Part shown: positions 11,934 to 22,611 of the stretch, piece after piece
Position numbering within the stretch: position 1 is the first letter of the stretch
How the letters are laid out: every line of letters starts with the position of its first letter
Assembly (NCBI GenBank): GCA_963995505.1
Contig: OZ023195.1
Location: 806,001 to 870,000 of the forward strand
Length of the DNA: 64,000 nt
Direction: 5' to 3'
DNA from: Hypericum androsaemum
Lineage: Eukaryota > Streptophyta > Magnoliopsida > Malpighiales > Hypericaceae
The notes under the pieces: model-generated
The model's input: the letters and a program-made list of their open reading frames with translations, nothing else
Told to the model about the DNA's origin: nothing
The model's database searches: none
Program-made: the position numbers and the translations under genes

Positions 11934-13150
11934 GGGATTTTTTCTGAAATAGGTAAAAAACATACATATTTTTCCTCAATAGGTAAAAAGTTATACATAT
12001 TCCCAAAATAGGTTGAAACATTATTTAATAATAAAAATAACTGAAGGAGGCGCCCCAAAAGGTTAGGGCGCCTCCTTTAATGGACAAGTATTAAAAAAAA
12101 TTCAAGTGGAGGCGCCAACCAGCCAGGGCGCCTCCTTTGAAGGTTTTTTTTTAATTCCAAAAATATTTTTTTTGGATTCCTAAAAAAAAAATTGGTTATA
12201 TAGCAATTTTCTTGCCCGTAATAGTGGCTGAATTTATCAAAATTAGTTTTGTTATAAATTATGAAAAAATTTGATTCAATTCATAAATTTATCTCAAGAT
12301 TTTGATATAAATTTATCAAAATATACTTATATTTTTACTTGCAATAGTATAAAATAATACAAACAACATAAATGGACAACTATTAAAAAAATAAAGCAAG
12401 TGGAGGCGCCAAAAATTAAATATTAAAAATTAAATTTCAAGATAACTCTTACAAGAAGGGAGAATTAAGATAGTAATCTTAAAAATTAAATACAAGAGTT
12501 TTATTGTAAGAGTTATCTTAAAAATTAAATTTCAAGATAGTAATGTATGTTCTATGTTTATTTGAATAATAATCTTAATTAGGTATTGATTGCATTTAAT
12601 TTTCTATTTATTATAACATTTCGCTAAAAATAAATCTAAAGAAAGCATAAAAAAACTCCATAAAAAAACCTTCAAAGGAGGCGCCCTGAATGGTTGGCGC
12701 CTCCACTTGAATTTTTTTTTTTGTTTGTATTATTTTATACTATTGCAAGTAAAAATATAAGTATATTTTGATAAATTCAGATCAAAATCTTGAGATAAAT
12801 TTATGAATTGAATCAAAATTTTTCATAATTTACAACAAAACTAATTTTGATAAATTCAGCCACTATTACGGGCAAGAAAATTGCTATATAACCAATTTTT
12901 TTTGAGGAATCCAAAAAATATATTTTGGAATTAAAAAAAACCTTCAAAGGAGGCGCCCTGGTTGGTTGGCGCCTCCACTTGAAATTTTTTTAATACTTGT
13001 CCATTAAAGGAGGCGCCCTAACCTTTTGGGGCGCCTCCTTCAGTTATTTTTATTATTAAATAATGTTTCAACCTATTTTGGGAATATGTATAACTTTTTA
13101 CCTATTTAGAAAAAATATGTATGTTTTTTACCTATTTCAGAAAAAATCCC
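11934..13150. mobile_element. Palindromic non-autonomous Mutator-like element
   Basis: A 1217-bp element whose two halves are inverted copies. The left tip is GGGATTTTTTCTGAAATAGG and the right tip is its exact complement. The inverted arms run about 430 bp (11934 to about 12366, and about 12722 to 13150) around a central part with a further small inverted repeat (GATAACTCTTACA and its complement). It is flanked by 9-bp duplications CATTAATCC, the length made by Mutator-like transposases, and the long arms fit the MULE-TIR type. There is no transposase frame. The arms carry several GAGGCGCC / GGCGCCTC blocks (near 12047, 12075, 12108, 12127, 12400, 12672, 12692, 12950, 12970, 13010 and 13030). 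Transcription through it would give a long hairpin RNA. Confidence 0.88.
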
Positions 13151-13159
13151 CATTAATCC
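13151..13159. repeat. 9-bp target duplication of MULE, right
   Basis: CATTAATCC, identical to 11925-11933. Confidence 0.85.
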
Positions 13160-15850
13160 CCTCCGGGCCCACTACCCATCCCAGTGGCAACCGCCAAGTA
13201 AACGCTACACGGAGCCCCATTTCCTTACTATTGTTTTTTTAATATGAAATTTGATATTCGGAGATAGTCGATTAATCTATATTAAAAAATTGGTGAAATT
13301 TCATTTAATAAATATATAACACCGCAACCATTTTAAGTCGTCGAACTTAATTTTTCACCGTGATCTAAAAACTTGTTGGTCCTTACATATCTCTCTCTAT
13401 TTTTTTCTCAGAACCGACATCGATAAGGTTAAGTTTTTTTTAAAATAATAATTATCAAACTTCATTAGCCAAAGAAAAAGAAAAAGTTAACAGTACATCA
13501 TAATTACCAGACCCCAAACGGGATGCATATACCCCAATTAGCCTACAATGGATAGTTAGTAGTAACCTAAGTCTCATCCATAATTGAAATCGATAAGGCT
13601 AAGCTTTTTTCAACAAAAGTAGGAGGAAAATAATTTTTCTTTGTTTGGATAAAGAAGAAAAATTAAGTAAATACAAATTGACGAAAAATTGTATTCCGAA
13701 CACGAAAATTCATTTTTCAAATTTCGAGTGAAGGTAGGATGAAAATGAGCATTAGTGTTATCTATCTAAATACTTTTTAACACATCTCTATCACAAAGAA
13801 ATTGAGGAAAATATTTATCATGGGTGTTGAGTTTAACACATTGCTAGTTGCGAGTGTAGTGATCTTATAGTGTTAAAAATTTACTAACTCATATTTTAAA
13901 GATTTTTGATTGAATAAAAAAAATTAAACATTATATCAGAGAGCAAGTTGATCTGTGGCCCGTTATTTTCTAACATTACCCACGTGTCATGGAATGTTTC
14001 AAAGTCAAATCACATGCAAAATTCTACGGGACGAGCTTCGTTTGAGCAGATATGTTGAGATTTTTACATTGTTGGTTGCGAGTATGATAAATTTGTTGAT
14101 AAGTCTTGAAAATCTATCACCAATGTTATTTTAAGGTGTTGGTTTGGATATATACCATGAGAAACACTTTTATCTATACAAATTTAAAACTTATTTGTTA
14201 TTTTTTTGAAATATTTTTGACAGTTTTGAATTTTCACTCTTCCAATTTTTTGTCTCTAAACAAAATAGAAATACGTTTTTTTCTTAAAAAAACTTAGTCA
14301 ACTATTTATAAAAACAAACTCAACTCGCTTAATAGATATCAAAACAGGAAGCTGAACGAAAATTAAAGTAAGAAATAGATAAATCCGAAATGACGTCAGG
14401 TTTGGTGGGCATTCGTAATATACAAATAAATTGAAGCTGATCGACACATGTTGACCAACACATTCAACAATACCAGAAATGAATCCAACTTCACTATATA
14501 ACTCAAGTAAAACACCGCTCATCCTTGCTCCAACACAAGCCAAAAGACATAGCTAGTGAAATACGTAGATATAATAATTTATGAAAAAATAATTTTATTT
14601 AGATAGTATCAAATTTTATCTGGTCCAATTTTTTCGTGAGGCCAATTTTTAATTACTGTTAATTTTTGTAGTAGTTTTAAATTTTTTTGTAAATTTCAAT
14701 AAAATTATAAACAGGCAATACTCTTATTTGACAAATTCTGTACAATGATTTACAGAATAGAGAAATGAACAAATAGAAAAATATATATAACAACTATAGT
14801 TTGTCAAAATCTCTACAGGCAACAAAACAACCTAAATAGAAAAGTGCAAGTGATTGTGCAACCCATTGTAATATCGAGATTGAACTGTATAAATACAATT
14901 GTCTGGATTAGCTCGATCTGAATTAATCCATCATTAGATACTTTTTTGGTGAGATTTAAATTGTTTTTACAATTTCGGATCTTAGACGGTCATGAAATTC
15001 GATCCTCCTACCTCATACTTAAAAACTGACACCGTATGCATCAAACAATTCATGAGTTTATCATCATTAGATACTTTGATAAAATGAAAGTTAGGCGAAG
15101 GGGGTTTTGGTGCTGAAGCAGATAAGATATGAAATTAAAAAAATATATATGAAAAGCTGAAATGTACAGCGTAGGGGAGAGAAGGAGAGGCCATGCTGGG
15201 TGAGTAGTCGGCCAAAGGGGGAAGGGAGCAGCAAAAGCTCAGGGGGGATGAACTCAACTAAAACACGGTCCATGCTCATGTGAACCTCGTCAACTTGTAT
15301 CTCTGTAGGCCCCACCCACCCCACATTACCCACAACATACATAATTATACCATATACTATATTATTTTATATTCCAACATTAAAAATGCTATCTTCTCCC
15401 TCTCTCTACGTTTGGATGAATATTCTCAGCAACTCCTTACCAATCGGATGCCCCCTCTCTCACTCTCTCTCTCCTATTGGGGTTGACCCATCTCAGGTCC
15501 ACACCTCTCACATACCCATATCCTCTCTGTCACTATATACCACCAAACTGGACTAAAAACCTCCTTTCCCCACTTTAAATCTCTCGTATCTAAAATTGAA
15601 TATTGTTGGATCGACGCTCCCAATGATATTTTTTACCATTTGGATAAATCAAGAACTCCTTTTTTTCCCACTCTACACGCATACGTTAACTTTAATAACT
15701 AAAACATACAAAATAGGCAAATCAGCAAAAAAAACAAGTGTAGCCACCATTTCCAATCACAAGAATCCTAATAAAATTTTATAACTAAACAACTAAAACA
15801 ACACGTTACACACCACCAATTACATACAACTAGCTTACTTCCTCCCTCCC
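13160..15850. other. Intergenic region upstream of TEM/RAV gene
   Basis: AT-rich, with no gene or repeat structure recognised over most of it. The last 500 bp are pyrimidine-rich on the plus strand (CTCTCT runs at about 15395-15480 and 15500-15580). That is common in plant promoters and 5' leaders, and it leads into the TEM/RAV transcription unit. Confidence 0.4.
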
Positions 15851-15852
15851 CC

Positions 15853-15861
15853 TATATATAT
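15853..15861 (+). promoter_or_regulatory. TATA box of TEM/RAV gene
   Basis: CCTATATATATCCC about 140 bp upstream of the ATG. It is followed by a CT/CAA-rich leader (CTCTCTCCAACTCCAACTCC), typical of a plant 5' UTR. Transcription would start around 15885-15890. Confidence 0.6.
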
Positions 15862-15995
15862 CCCACCCACAAACTCTCCTCTCTCCAACTCCAACTCCAA
15901 TTCCAATTCCTCTATTCCTATTCTCAAAAAAAAAAACTTCTATTACTAGTCAACAACAACACTATAACAAAAAGAATTAGTTTAAACTTCTCCAA

Positions 15996-17087
15996 ATGGA
16001 AGTAGGAAGCTGTGCATCTTCAGATGAGAGCACGACGAGCGAGACCATTTCGGTTACCCGGGCAGCGGCCGAAACGGTGGCGCCGAAGTCGCCGCTGTGC
16101 CGGGTGGGGAGCGGGACGAGCGTGATCTTGGACGCGGAGGCCGGCGGTGGGGTGCAGGAGGAGGCGGAGTCGAGGAAGCTCCCCTCCTCCAAGTACAAGG
16201 GGGTGGTCCCACAGCCGAACGGGCGCTGGGGGGCCCAGATTTACGAGAAGCACCAGCGGGTCTGGCTCGGCACGTTCAACGAGGAGGACGAGGCCGCCCG
16301 CGCCTACGACATCGCGGCCCAGCGCTTCCGCGGCCGCGATGCCGTCACAAACTTCAAGCGCCGACCTAACCGAAACGACGAGAACGATGACGTGGAGTCC
16401 GCCTTCCTAGGGGCCCACTCGAAGGCGGAGATCGTCGACATGCTCCGGAAGCACACCTACGACGACGAGCTCCAGCAGAGCAGACGACATCTCGAGCGCT
16501 CCCTCCCCGGTCGCCCGAAGCCCCACCAGAACCCTAACTCCTCCTCTAACCCCCACTCGCCACCCGGAGAGCGTGAGCCGCTGTTCGAGAAGGCCGTCAC
16601 CCCCAGCGACGTGGGCAAGCTCAACCGCCTCGTGATCCCCAAACAGCACGCCGAGAAGCACTTCCCCTTACAAGACAACAACAATGGCGGTAACAACAAC
16701 ACCACGACCACCAAGGGGATGTTGCTTAACTTCGAGGACGTGTCGGGGAAGGTGTGGAGGTTCCGGTACTCGTACTGGAACAGCAGCCAGAGCTACGTGT
16801 TGACCAAAGGCTGGAGCCGCTTCGTCAAGGAGAAGACCCTCAAGGCCGGCGACGTCGTTTGCTTCCAGAGGTCGACCGCCGGAGACAGTCAGCTTTACAT
16901 TGACTCGAAGCCCAGGAACAATAACGGCGGCGGCGGCCCGGTGGTGAGGCTCTTCGGGGTCAATATCTTCAAGTTCCCCGGCGGGAACGGCGCCGGAGGG
17001 TGCAACGGGAAGAGGAGCCGGAGCGAAATTGAATTGTTGGGTTTAGAGTGTTCCAGTAAGAAGCAGCGGGTTATTGGAGCCTTGTAA
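15996..17087 (+). CDS. TEM1: RAV-family AP2/B3 transcription factor, TEMPRANILLO-like
   Basis: A 363-residue nuclear DNA-binding protein encoded by a single exon, the normal structure and length of TEM/RAV genes. It has one AP2 domain at residues about 65-121 ([19 protein letters not shown]...WLGTF...AARAYDIAA) and a B3 domain at about 195-305 ([20 protein letters not shown]...[20 protein letters not shown]). Near the end is the RLFGV repression motif (318-322), followed by basic patches (KRSRSE, KKQR) that could be nuclear signals. In Arabidopsis, TEM proteins bind CAACA/CACCTG bipartite sites, repress FT and gibberellin synthesis and delay flowering; RAVs also act in growth and stress control. 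The ATG at 15996 is the first in the leader and matches family N-termini. GC is far above the surroundings. Whether it is TEM1, TEM2 or another RAV paralog is not resolved. Confidence 0.95.
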   Translation: MEVGSCASSDESTTSETISVTRAAAETVAPKSPLCRVGSGTSVILDAEAGGGVQEEAESRKLPSSKYKGVVPQPNGRWGAQIYEKHQRVWLGTFNEEDEAARAYDIAAQRFRGRDAVTNFKRRPNRNDENDDVESAFLGAHSKAEIVDMLRKHTYDDELQQSRRHLERSLPGRPKPHQNPNSSSNPHSPPGEREPLFEKAVTPSDVGKLNRLVIPKQHAEKHFPLQDNNNGGNNNTTTTKGMLLNFEDVSGKVWRFRYSYWNSSQSYVLTKGWSRFVKEKTLKAGDVVCFQRSTAGDSQLYIDSKPRNNNGGGGPVVRLFGVNIFKFPGGNGAGGCNGKRSRSEIELLGLECSSKKQRVIGAL

Positions 17088-17270
17088 CATTAAATTTTTG
17101 TTTTTCTTTTTGGGGTTTCTCTTTTGTTTAGTTGTTAACGTTCATGTATTTTTCTCTTTTTTTTTTTGTTTTTCTCCTTGGGAGGGACCAACGCAAGTAG
17201 GTACGGACGGTGGTGTGTAGTTCAGATCTTTTGCTTGTTTTCTTTGTTGTACATTATCAAAAAAGAAAGG
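17088..17270 (+). other. Probable 3' UTR of TEM/RAV gene
   Basis: T-rich sequence directly after the stop codon with no other feature. The end is not defined and no clear AATAAA is seen. Confidence 0.4.
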
Positions 17271-18508
17271 AAAAAAAATTTCAGAATTTTACCATCTTTC
17301 AAAAATTAGATTTGTCTCACTGCATTGATCTGATATTCAGAAATTAAAAATTATAAATAGAAAAGCAAGTGGAGAAATGGACAACTGTCAATTTGGAACT
17401 GTTTGTAGGCTTTTTTTTGTTGCAGTTTGCCGCCCATGTTATAGCATCATAGCCTTTTTTAGTAGTTCTAACTAAACCATGTTTCTTTCTTTATAAAAAT
17501 TCCTTTTTTTGGTGCTCGTCATTTGTGTGTGGTTTCCCAAAATATCTAATCTATGTATTTACAATTCTAACGTATACTTACCTACTTCTAGAATTACGTG
17601 AAGCCGGAGAGAGGTTTGGTGGAAAGAACCTTTTTCTGTGTCCAGCCAAAAGGGTTACAGTTAAACGAGGTTATTAATTATGATTTGTTGCTTTTTGGGT
17701 CTAAACTAAGATTGTTGGAAATTTTTACAACGGTTTCTCCGGTTTTAATCGTTATAGTGAACGTCCAAACGTTACCGTTTTAATGTTTATAATTATCGTA
17801 AAATTAATAAACATGATATGTCCATTCTCCATTAGGGTACTGTAGTAATTAATAATTAATAAAGGGTTTAAGCGCACGTTGAGAATATAAACTTTTGGCC
17901 GACCTTGCACAAGTGAGGCATCATGGTCGTAATTGAAGATGCTACAGAGTTGCATGATAGGGATTTGCCAGATTGGCGTCATCGGGACAAAAAAGATAAA
18001 GCTAATAATCTCTTTCTTTTTAATTGTATATTTTGGACCACAATACTTAGATCAATTAATGAGAATATTTTTCTAACTTAATCAGATCTCGAATTCAATT
18101 TATTAGAAATGAAAAAATATTAAATATTTCATTACGATAATTTTATCACTTTTCAAAAATTTCAAATCAATTCGAATCTAGATTAATAGGTTAATCTCTC
18201 AAATATAAACCAAAAATTATATATTTTGGGAAAGAAAAGATAAAGCTCACCAAGGTGAAAACAGTGACGGATTGTTGGGGTTGGCCAATGGAAACTTCTG
18301 ACGCCAAGTTGGCAAGTGGGAGCCCTAGTGGGATTCATATCACTTATTCAGTTATTTGATTGGGTCAATGACATTTTCAATTTTAACTCCCTTTTTACTC
18401 CATCAACACGTTTTTCATTTACAGCTGCAACTAGACGTGCACAAGGATTTCCAATTAAAACTGTGGTTGGATGAATACATGGGTTCACCCAGTAAAAAAT
18501 GTTGCTTC
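17271..18508. other. Intergenic, nothing recognised
   Basis: AT-rich spacer. Small open frames at 17598-17982 show no motif. The target site of the following retroposon begins at 18511. Confidence 0.4.
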
Positions 18509-18510
18509 AA

Positions 18511-18525
18511 ATCTTACGAATAAAA
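18511..18525. repeat. Retroposon target duplication, left
   Basis: ATCTTACGAATAAAA, repeated exactly at 19759-19773 after an A-run. Confidence 0.88.
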
Positions 18526-19758
18526 TGACCCGCTAAAGTGGTGCTGTGTTAGTTTTCTCTCCCTTCCAACAAAAAAAAAAGAGTGGAGCTTTCTCTCTAG
18601 AAATATCTAGATATTTTCTCTCCAAGTGGAGCTTGTCTATCTCCTCCCCACCGTCGCCTACCTCCTCCCACACGTCCTCACCGCCCACCATCCTCGTGAA
18701 TCGCCCACCACCGCTCACCGACACCCTCGTTGACCTCTCCACACGTTCCTGCCGATCTCCTCGCTCACCGCCGGTCTCCTCGCTCATCGCCGACCTCTCC
18801 GTTCGCCGGTCTCCTCGCTCTCCGTTTACCGATCTCCCCGCTCTCCGTCCATCGTCGACCTCCTCGCTCTCAGAGCTCCGCTCATCACCGATCTCCTCCC
18901 TCACCGCTGCTCTCCTCGCTCATCCTCGCAGCTCGACCGTTCTCCCGCGGCCCATCGCCTCACCGTCGTTGCCTCATCCTCTCACCATCGTCGTCGCAGA
19001 CTCGTCATCACAAACTTGCCGTCCTCCAGTCGTCGTCTTTGCTCAACAATAGCCTCTCCACCGTCGTTTCATCGCCTCAACACTATCGCCTCACCATCGT
19101 CGATTAGAGGCTTGCCCGTTCGTCGGTCCGTCGTCGTCCCCTTGAGTCGCCACCGCTGCCTTGACTGACTTCCACGGCTGGCCTCTTTTGAGGTCGCCGG
19201 TGGTCCCCGGGGAGGATGGTCGTCCCCGACCTCCTCCCTGATCCGCTTTGTTTTTTTCCGTTCAGCTTTTATTTTATTACTTTTATGTCCTTGCTTGGTC
19301 TGGTTGTGTGTTTCTATTTTTCTACTTTTGCTTATGCGCTCGAGTCACATGTGTTTAGTGGCTGTGTCAGGCTTTTGTATTTTCTGCGTATGCTTTTGTT
19401 TGAGATCCTTTCGGATTTCGTTGCCTGTTCGATGGTTGCAGGTGGAGAACTTTGTCTTGGTCGATTTACGTCGACCTTGGCTCTCATCTGAGTATTTTGC
19501 ATTCAGATGCCCTCTTGACGATGTCTTGAGGTTATTGGCCGAAGCTTGCTTCGGCAGATCTCCGCCCCGGTCGTCGGCTTTCGTGCTCTATTCGACCGCC
19601 CATCGCTCCCCCTGTACCACCTTGCTGTCATCGGACTGACTTTCGTTTTTCGCTTGGTTTTCTTGTCTTGTATATGTATTTCTGCTTCGCTTTCTTGTTT
19701 TATGTCTGTAATTTATTTTTTAATATAGGCCTCGCGTCACTTTTTCCCTCAAAAAAAA
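18526..19758 (+). mobile_element. Non-autonomous poly(A) retroposon with 15-bp TSD
   Basis: A 1.23-kb insertion bounded by 15-bp direct repeats and ending in TTTTTCCCTCAAAAAAAAA. No reverse transcriptase is encoded. The first half is C-rich with irregular repeats of CTCCTCGCTC / GATCTCC (about 18640-19000), giving artefactual Ser/Pro/Arg-rich frames without an ATG at the start. The second half is T-rich. The last bases match the ends of the LINE copies at 9531-9550 and 20905-20920, so it was probably moved by the same L1 machinery. It may be a LINE-derived deletion form or a retrocopied transcript; no parent gene is recognised. Confidence 0.75.
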
Positions 19759-19773
19759 ATCTTACGAATAAAA
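19759..19773. repeat. Retroposon target duplication, right
   Basis: ATCTTACGAATAAAA directly after the A-run, identical to 18511-18525. Confidence 0.88.
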
Positions 19774-20253
19774 AGTACGTTATCGATAATTGCAATGGGA
19801 TCAACAATGTGTTTGAAAGCCACCTCCAGAGAGGATCATCAAATTCAATTGCGATATTTCATGAGTTTTTGCTTCAGCTAGAATCGTTGCGGTTGTACGT
19901 AATAATGTTAGCCTTATTATAGAAGGTTTGGAAGACTTGTTTTCAGCTGCTTCTCCTCTGGAAGCTGAACTTCGAGTTATCTCGCTTGTCTTGACCATCA
20001 TCCAGAGATATTTTGCGAGCAAGGACCCCATTCTGAAAACATATTGTTGCCTCGTGTCTTTCTTTCTGAGGGATCTAAATTCACGTGTGTTTTGGCAAGT
20101 TGAAAATTTGATACTATCTATCAAGAACGCCCTCAAAGCTCTATCCCAATGTTGTCTTAGTCTAATTTTCAGGTTACAGAATCAAGTTGCTGATTGGCTT
20201 TATAAACATGTTAGACTAAGCTTGCTTTAGAAAAGCTAGATCACTTTGACCTT

Positions 20254-20510
20254 TGTGATACCCCGTTAATGATCTATTCTCTCTGAAATACTTAAGTAAT
20301 TTGATTTGATTATCCATACCAACAAGGTGCACCTTCTTTTTGGCACACATCCTGAAAAAACTCCAAGGTTAAACGTGTTTGGCCGGGAGTAGGATCAGGA
20401 TGGGTGACCTCCTAAGAAGTTTCTGGGATGCGTGTGAGTGAGGACAAAACACGCTGAAAAAGACTCGTATTGGTATGTGGAGACAGTCGGTCTGATCACG
20501 GGGCGTTACA
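20254..20510 (+). repeat. Cassandra 5' LTR with 5S-like segment
   Basis: Starts TGTGATACCCCG and ends GGGGCGTTACA. The 5S rRNA-like block is at about 20363-20425. Confidence 0.9.
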
Positions 20511-20512
20511 TT

Positions 20513-20524
20513 TGGTATCAAAGC
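20513..20524 (+). other. Cassandra primer-binding site
   Basis: TGGTATCAAAGC, one mismatch from the iMet tRNA site TGGTATCAGAGC. It lies 2 bp after the 5' LTR. Confidence 0.85.
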
Positions 20525-20582
20525 AAATACGATTCTGGGAATGTTCTGTGTTCTGTCTGCCGTGACGAGGACGTCGCGTATT

Positions 20583-20594
20583 TAAGGAGGGTGA
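20583..20594 (+). other. Cassandra polypurine tract
   Basis: TAAGGAGGGTGA immediately before the 3' LTR, the plus-strand priming site. Confidence 0.7.
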
Positions 20595-20595
20595 A

Positions 20596-20853
20596 TGCGA
20601 TACCCGGTTAATGATCTGTTCTATCTGAAATGCTTAAGTGATTTGATTTGACTATCCATATCAACAAGGTGCATCTTCTTTTTCGGCACACATCCTAAGA
20701 AAACTCTAAGGTTAAAAGCGTTTGGCCGGGAGTAGAATTAGGATGGGTGACTTCCTGGAAAGTTTTCGAGATGCGTGTGAGAGAGGACAAAATACGCTAG
20801 AAAAGACTTGCGTTGGTCTGTGAAGACAGTCGGTCTGATTATGGGGCGTTAGA
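20596..20853 (+). repeat. Cassandra 3' LTR with 5S-like segment
   Basis: Starts TGCGATACCCGG and ends GGGGCGTTAGA, a C-to-G change from the expected ACA. The 5S-like block is at about 20705-20767. Confidence 0.9.
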
Positions 20854-20920
20854 ACCTTCACATATTTTTGTATACGGAATTCCCTACTTAATAAGATATG
20901 AATGTTTTCTCCTCAAAAAA

Positions 20921-22566
20921 GTTTAATTAGGTGAGTGGAAATTGGAAGCATCTGTATGATCTGGGCCGTTGTCCTTGAGCACTCTTTTGTCACTAAGATC
21001 GATTTGCTCCGGATTCAACAAAGCCTTCTTGAGGAGGAGATTATAGTAGTCGGTGGCGGACCCGAAATTGTTTTTGTCTGAAAGAAAATATGTAGAAAAT
21101 TAGTGGTATAAAAAATGGATTCTATAATAAAAGTTTTGATTTTAAATTTTTAAGAATTAAAATATTCGACTCTGCGAAACCAAAAAAAATATTCCCGTTT
21201 TCGGGTCAAGAATTCATATTGCATGTATCGACCTCAGGGCAAAAGACATGCAGCTGGTCCATTTATGCATAGAAAATCAGGTCCTTTTGACATTGGAAAT
21301 AATTATCAAAGTAAAGAAAGTCAACACCCAATGGTATTTCCGACATTATATAGTCAAAGACTTGAGTATCCTCGAGGAAATTATTTAATGGTGATGCTGT
21401 CCATCACCGAAAATCAGATTTCAGATTACACAAAGTCGTCGTCCTCTTCCATAGCTTAATTATCAACATCAATTGATTTAGTTGGTCATAACGTACTGTA
21501 ATTATTGTACTTGAAGATTTAGATTCGTTATCTCACAATGCTACTTTAATGGATTACAATCTCTTCACAGTTTTGTCTACTCCTGCTTCCCAGAAGTTTC
21601 CTCACGGTCCAGAATCATTTCGATCTCGTATTAAAACATGGCTACTATTATTGGTTTATTTATTTTTTCAAAATTATATGATATCCTGTTACCAAGTTGG
21701 TATGGAAGAACTACCGTTAGCACTAGATCTTCTCTATACTAGTTTTCTTGAACATAAGTTCGATAGCCTTTTTATTGAATATGATTATAAGAGGTTGAAT
21801 TTGAAAAAGCTGAAGAGGTCCACTTTTCTATTACTCTCATTTTTGCTAACAAATCTATAGCATATATACAATGACAATAAGCAGTACCTCAAATTCAAAT
21901 CAAGTTATAAATACTAAATAGTCAGAATTATATTTTCATTTTTCTCTAAAGATTTATATCAATGAAAACACTCAATAAGTTAATTAATTTATATTCGAAT
22001 TAAAAAGTACTTGAAATTACAGTAAATCTCTAAATACTAAATTCGAAGTCAAAAAATCAGTTAAACCGATGGTGATTCAAGTATGTTAGCTTAGTTTAAA
22101 AAACAATGTTAGCTTAGCTGTACAAAATGGATCTGGTGTTGATCCATATCTATATTGTAGGATTATTTGGGCCACGTTTGACTGGACTTCTCTCCCGTTC
22201 AAAATTTTGACTTGTCTGGGATTCATCGTCCACCCCACTTATGTCGCGTCTGCCATGAATTGAATAATAGATACCGCGTCTTTGAAAAAATAGCGTTCAC
22301 TACTCCACCTCTTCCCAGTTTCCTAATCTTCGTGCTCGTGAATATCCAGAACAAATTGTCCATTTTTTATTAGAATCAATTAGTTGGTCAAGAAAACAAC
22401 ATTTAATTCCTTGCATTTGATTATATATGTATCCAAAAATTAGTCCCACTACACGACTGAGCAGGAAGTTAGTTGGTATTGTTAATATTTTACCATCTTA
22501 AGTATTGCTACGTTGCATATTTCTTCGCATTACTGTTACCGATCGAGTTCTGGAATGCTTATTATA
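20921..22566. other. Intergenic, nothing recognised
   Basis: AT-rich. Open frames at 21223-21459 and 21549-21860 have no recognisable motifs and no support as genes. Confidence 0.4.
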
Positions 22567-22606
22567 TTGTATGTTAGGAATTCAGCCACAAAAAGAACAA
22601 AATGCG

Positions 22607-22611
22607 CAAAG
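22607..22611. repeat. Copia target duplication, left
   Basis: CAAAG, repeated at 28795-28799 on the far side of the element. Confidence 0.85.

Larger units (their letters stand above)
20254..20853 (+). mobile_element. Cassandra (5S-bearing TRIM) retrotransposon, complete
   Basis: Two LTRs of 257 and 258 bp (20254-20510, 20596-20853) flank an 85-bp internal region that has only a primer-binding site and a purine tract. Each LTR contains the 3' part of a 5S rRNA gene including its Pol III internal promoter (AAGGTTAAACGTGTTTGGCC, then GATGGGTGACCTCCT). This is the defining feature of Cassandra elements. ACCTT at 20249-20253 and 20854-20858 is a 5-bp target duplication. The LTRs begin TGYGATACCC; the left ends TTACA and the right TTAGA. 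It has no coding capacity and is mobilised in trans. Confidence 0.93.
19800..20920 (+). mobile_element. L1-type LINE 3' remnant, split by Cassandra
   Basis: Translation gives KFNCDIS, then a TGA, then RIVAVVRNNVSLIIEG (about 19835-19930). The 19928-20230 frame then reads SAASPLEAELRVISLVL, KTYCCLV, FWQVENLIL and NQVADWLYKHVR, the RNase H end of LINE ORF2. A Cassandra element interrupts the 3' UTR (20254-20858 including its duplication). The UTR then resumes and ends in TTTTCTCCTCAAAAAA at 20920. The 5' boundary is approximate. Confidence 0.78.

Noticed and set aside
18546..19107. Ser/Pro/Arg-rich open frames as a gene
   Set aside because: Overlapping frames on both strands arise from a C-rich repetitive segment of a retroposon; the main frame has no ATG start.
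20361..20768. Two 5S rRNA genes or a 5S array
   Set aside because: Only the 3' part of 5S is present, twice, each inside a Cassandra LTR with primer site, purine tract and target duplication.
21223..21860. Two open frames as hypothetical genes
   Set aside because: No family motif, no promoter or splice context, AT-rich surroundings with composition like non-coding DNA.
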